From Diorhabda sublineata (lineage: Eukaryota; Arthropoda; Insecta; Coleoptera; Chrysomelidae): a DNA stretch of 64,000 bases. Below are positions 59,759 through 64,000 of the stretch, piece by piece (the stretch's first letter is position 1; each line of letters begins with the position of its first letter). The translations under genes were made by a program, and so were the position numbers. Where the stretch lies: the NCBI RefSeq assembly GCF_026230105.1, contig NC_079477.1, forward strand, positions 2,175,001 to 2,239,000. Direction: 5' to 3'. The notes under the pieces are model-generated. The model was not told where the DNA came from. It was given only the letters and a program-made list of their open reading frames with translations, and made no database searches.

Positions 59759-62700
59759 CTAGAACAAAACATTATCCCCTTTAGGCATATTTTGAACATT
59801 TATGAAATAGTAGGGCTATTATTTGTATTTGGTTGTTTAAAGTAATTGTAAATTCCATATCCAAAACTAAATATCGTTAATTTTACTAGGAACATTTCAT
59901 AACTCAAATGAAACTGGTTTATATTGCATTTAATTTATTGCTGAGTCCACTTGTGTCTATCCAAGTAGAAAATATTGAAAAAAGCTTGATTAGAGGTAAA
60001 TAATCCAAGTGAAAGGGAAGCTATCTTATTTTGTAGGTCATTCAGATAGTAAATAGTAAATTTGATAGAATTTTACACAATCACTTTTCACTTTTATGCT
60101 TGAGTTGTTGAATATAATCAGCATTTTAAAGATAATTATGTAAATAATAATTTTTTTTAAATCAGTTACAATATAATAGAAAAAATAATATTTATTGAAA
60201 TTAAATTCTGACTTTTGTTCGATTATAACAAAAGCAAATGGAGACTTGAGCTTGGGGTGTGGTGTTGACTAATCGATATGAACCAAGCCAAACTACAATG
60301 GTAGAACGTTCGAAACTACCCTAATATCTTAAAATTTAATGAAATATAATTGGAATTATGAAATCATATTTAATAAACGAATACAAAGCCCTTGAACATA
60401 ATAAATCTCAGGTAAAAAAGCTCCATATCAAATTTCATAAACATAGTTAAGCCCAACCATGTTCATCCACGTAGAAATTATTGAGATGTGGCTATTACAA
60501 TAGGGCATATAGGTAAATATTAATATAATGAAAAGAATATTATCTATTTAAAACATTTCATGCACATCCAAAAACTACATTTAACATCTACTACAATTAA
60601 TATTTTATTTAATCCATTCCGAACACACAACAATCTTTTTACGAACAGTATTCGTAACCTACCCCATATTAAAAAAACTGTACATGTACACTGAAAGGAG
60701 CTTTTATGTAGAATAAACAACTGGAGGTTATTATAAGTTTTTTGAATTATTATATGAATTTGGGGTATGATAGGTGCAACCGTTATGATAGACAGTCGAA
60801 TGAACAATATGGCTATAGAACAACGCAGAAGTTGAGATTTTCTTCGATCGATGTACAGATTCATTTGAGTGGGGAATAAGTACTTTCAATACATAAATGC
60901 ACGTTATCAATATAATTAGATATTGAATAGCATAGATAGAATACTATTTAGTCATTGCATATAAACAGTCATTTTTTTGGATATTGATATTGAGAAAATC
61001 ACATTAAAATCACAATTTATTGTTTATTTGGATTTATTAATATTCTTTTATGATATTGTGAGTTATGTGAAACATTTATATATCAAAACCATCCTATTTA
61101 TATGCAATTTTTAAAGATTTTTTTTTTTTGAAAAATGCCCATATTTTGAAAATTTATTTTTCTATCTTGTGATTGATATTTAATAAACAAATAGTAGTTA
61201 CTTGTTAAACTAAAATAAATTGTGGGGCACAAATAACTAAATTTGCTCGTTAAAAAGTAAGGTTATCTATATATTTATGTAACATATTAATAACATTTAA
61301 TAAATAGATTTAAAACAAAAAATTTGGACTATAAACAAATAATATGGTATTAAAACAAAAAAAAATAGAAAAGAAGGTAATACGTACTTAATTTAATTGT
61401 ATAATAAACAATAAATATCCTGAGTACAATATTGTAATAGTTATTGTTCTTTATGATAAACAAGTAAAACTAATAATTTTAAGAAAATTTTAATAAATAT
61501 ATAACTTGAGGTAACCTATTGCTTGTTTTACTTCCATGATGACAAATAATAACTAACTGAGTCTATTTTAATTTCACAAATGGCATAATAAAAAAAAAAT
61601 GTTATTTTTAATTCTGTATAGGTATACAAACAAAATTTGTCAACAGAATTACCGACGCCACCTACTAAGTAAAATGAACACTAACCGGTTGGAATCTGTA
61701 ATTGATTCGAATAGTTCGACACGTCTCTAAGCGATGGCGACATTTTTCAATTCCCAATACATTCAAACCATAAACAGGATTATTTTTGAACAAAATATTT
61801 GATATCTAATCACACATTTTTTGTTAACTACAAACGGAATAAAGAATCAAATTCCAATGCATGTCGTTGTAGAATAGAAGATAATTTTAATACGAAAAAA
61901 GTCATTTTTTACTTATATATCATTCGTGTATATCAAGATACCTGATATACGGGGGCAACAACATTTAACAATCGACATTCGTCATAATGTACATCGTTGA
62001 AAATTGACTAAAAACTGTAAAAAATGCAATTAAAAAAGAAAAAATATTTTTCTTGTATTGTTTAAAATACTAAACACATCGTTAATGGTTAAAATATCAA
62101 ATTAATAAAAAAATTATAATGAAATAGATTATATATCAGCAAAAAAGGTCTTACATGATTGAATTCTTCATCCGAGAAATAATTTCGGCACTTTCGAACG
62201 CCTAAAATTGAAGTAAAAGGCAAAACGTGTCAGTTTGGCGAACACGCGACGTCTGAAAATTCTAGATACGGAATCTCGCAAGAAAAACAGTGGAAAACAA
62301 GGAAATTGCATTTAAAATCTTTCAAATCGAATCCCTGGCGAAACCACAAAACTATTCAACCAATCCCCCACGGAAAATATGCGCAGAATCGAATACAATA
62401 AAATAAATAAGGAAATAATTAAAACATTACATCGGGTATTTTTGTTTGATCGAATCATTATTCCATTTTCCGTACGGTTTCTAACGAGTCGTCAAAAATA
62501 TTACCTGCTAATAAAACTGTGAAGTGGTAATTTTCACAACAAGACAGGTGACCATATCACGTCGCTATCTAATCAAAAAGGGATTTACTTGGTAGACCAA
62601 TAATTAGAATAGTTATTAGAAAAACGACTGGACCACACCCATTGCCATAGGGCTGAGAAACATCAGAATTCTGTCCAACATCTGTGCTCTATTCTGCCGT

Positions 62701-63050
62701 TAAATTTTTGTACCTTCCGAGATTTTTCAGGTATATATTTCTGTGTATATCCATAAAAGTAGCCAGATGTGGACTTAGGCATAATTGTTTGCGAAAACCT
62801 TTTTATTAGATTGGGAAACAATAGAAAAGTTTTACAATTTTTATTCAATTTATAACTGACAGCAAGCGTTCAACAATATAGATGGCGCTGGACGCAATTG
62901 GTACAATGTAAATATGTCAATAATGTCAGTGGGTGTTGGTTAATCTCCGATAGTTCTTTTGCTGATTCAATCAAATGTCAATCACTTCGATCTGTCACTT
63001 TACACAGCGAAACTTTTGCACTTTACGAAAATTTGATGAAACCTTTATAT
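59759..63050. other. Axin upstream region, including possible 5' exons
   Basis: A good acceptor (TTTTGTTCTAG) at 59759 shows that at least one exon lies further upstream. One candidate is 61743-61686, minus strand: ATG, 19 codons (MSPSLRDVSNYSN...), then G|GTTAGT. It joins the next exon in the uORF frame rather than the Axin frame, so it would be 5' leader. 62160-62560 is less AT-rich and has several CpGs (AACACGCGACGTC), perhaps the promoter. The remainder is AT-rich with no gene seen. Confidence 0.4.
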
Positions 63051-64000
63051 TAAAAAAGTTACGAGGGCGATAAACAATTTAAAATAATGTGTTGTTAGGG
63101 ATTTCTAAAACCCTATAGATATTTAACAAAACAAGTAATTAAAATGATGATACTTTCGTGAAAAAGTTGGCGTATGTTACGAGAGTAAGAAAAAAATAAA
63201 ATAATATATTTTTAGAAACTCCCGATCTTTTTTTTAGTTCCTTTAACGACTTGAAAGGATATACTTTAGTTAAATTTGAGAAAATACTTAATGTAGTGAT
63301 AGATTTTCGTATTTTAGCAGCAAAAAGTCAACATATATTACGAGGGTGACCAAAAAAGTAAAACAGTACATTTTTGAATATTCTCAATGCCACTGAAGCC
63401 ATTAAAGGGTGTCCTTTGATGAAATTACACGAAATACTTGATTGAGTCATACACTTTTATACTTCAGTTTCGAAAAATTCCACTTATATTACGAGGGTAA
63501 GCAAAAAAGTAAAACAGTACATTTTTGAATATTCTCAATGCCACTGAAGCCATTAAAGGGTGTCCTTTGGTGAAATTACACGAAATATTTTATTGAGTCA
63601 TACACTTTTATACTTCAGTTTCGAAAAATTCCACTTATATTACGAGGGTAAGCAAAAAAGTAAAACAGTACATTTTTGAATATTCTCAATGCCACCGAAG
63701 CAATTAAAGGGCGTCCTTTGATGAAATTACACGAAATACTTTATTGAGTCATACACTTTTATACTTCAGTTTCGAAAAATTCCACTTATATTACGAGGGT
63801 AAGCAAAAAAGTAAAACAGTACATTTTTGAATATTCTCAATGCCACTGAAGCCATTAAAGGGTGTCCTTTGGTGAAATTACACGAAATATTTTATTGAGT
63901 CATACACTTTTATACTTCAGTTTCGAAAAATTCCACTTATATTACGAGGGTAAGCAAAAAAGTAAAACAGTACATTTTTGAATATTCTCAATGCCACTGA
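63050..64000. repeat. ~150-bp tandem array running off the right edge
   Basis: Units of about 150-152 bp start with TTACGAGGGTAAGCAAAAAAG and contain AAACAGTACATTTTTGAATA, CTCAATGCCACTGAAGCC and ACTTTTATACTTCAGTTTCG. Near-identical copies begin at about 63338, 63489, 63640, 63791 and 63942; two more diverged copies begin at about 63058 and 63175. The last copy is cut by the window end, so the array is longer than seen here. No coding frame. Confidence 0.95.

Noticed and set aside
59662..61743. Extending Axin through exon 61743-61686 as the true N-terminus
   Set aside because: The candidate exon ends one base into a codon and the next exon needs two, so the join falls in the uORF frame rather than the Axin frame.

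Overview
The window is insect nuclear DNA. It is AT-rich, its genes are split by short introns with GT..AG borders, and it is full of relics of mariner, Tc1, hAT-like and non-LTR elements and of tandem satellites. A (TTAGG)3 tract fits an insect with the ancestral telomere repeat. A beetle or another non-dipteran is likely, but the exact order is a guess.

Five conserved eukaryotic genes could be assembled exon by exon with matching splice phases. From left to right they are: (1) a SCAR/WASF (WAVE) actin-nucleation regulator on the minus strand at 1401-11215, with its 3' exons off the left edge; (2) UTP14, a U3 snoRNP/ribosome-biogenesis protein, plus strand, 16843-19719; (3) a Regnase/ZC3H12-type RNase with UBA-like, NYN/PIN and CCCH domains, plus strand, 21705-34476; (4) Vps11, a HOPS/CORVET core subunit, plus strand, 39848-45931, followed by mRpS21, a mitochondrial small-subunit protein, plus strand, 47169-47506; (5) Axin, the Wnt/beta-catenin destruction-complex scaffold, minus strand, 51333-59664. 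They share no pathway, so this is ordinary gene order rather than a functional cluster.

The space between exons is where the window is unusual. It holds six tandem arrays: a ~60-bp array with 243-bp higher-order structure, a 211-bp array made from a piece of Tc1 transposase, a 272-bp array ending at the SCAR exon-1 splice donor, an alternating 131/141-bp array, a 213-bp array in an Axin intron, and a ~150-bp array running off the right edge. It also holds a mariner element with a second short element nested inside it, antisense LINE relics in introns, and a (TTAGG)3 tract flanked by a 9-bp duplication.

The most useful leads for gene biology are a candidate alternative promoter and first coding exon for the Regnase gene (25560-26082), a uORF whose stop codon overlaps the proposed Axin start codon, and an NPF/DPF-rich acidic tail on Vps11. 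I found no tRNA, rRNA, CRISPR or prokaryotic-type operon, and no clear novel enzymatic system.
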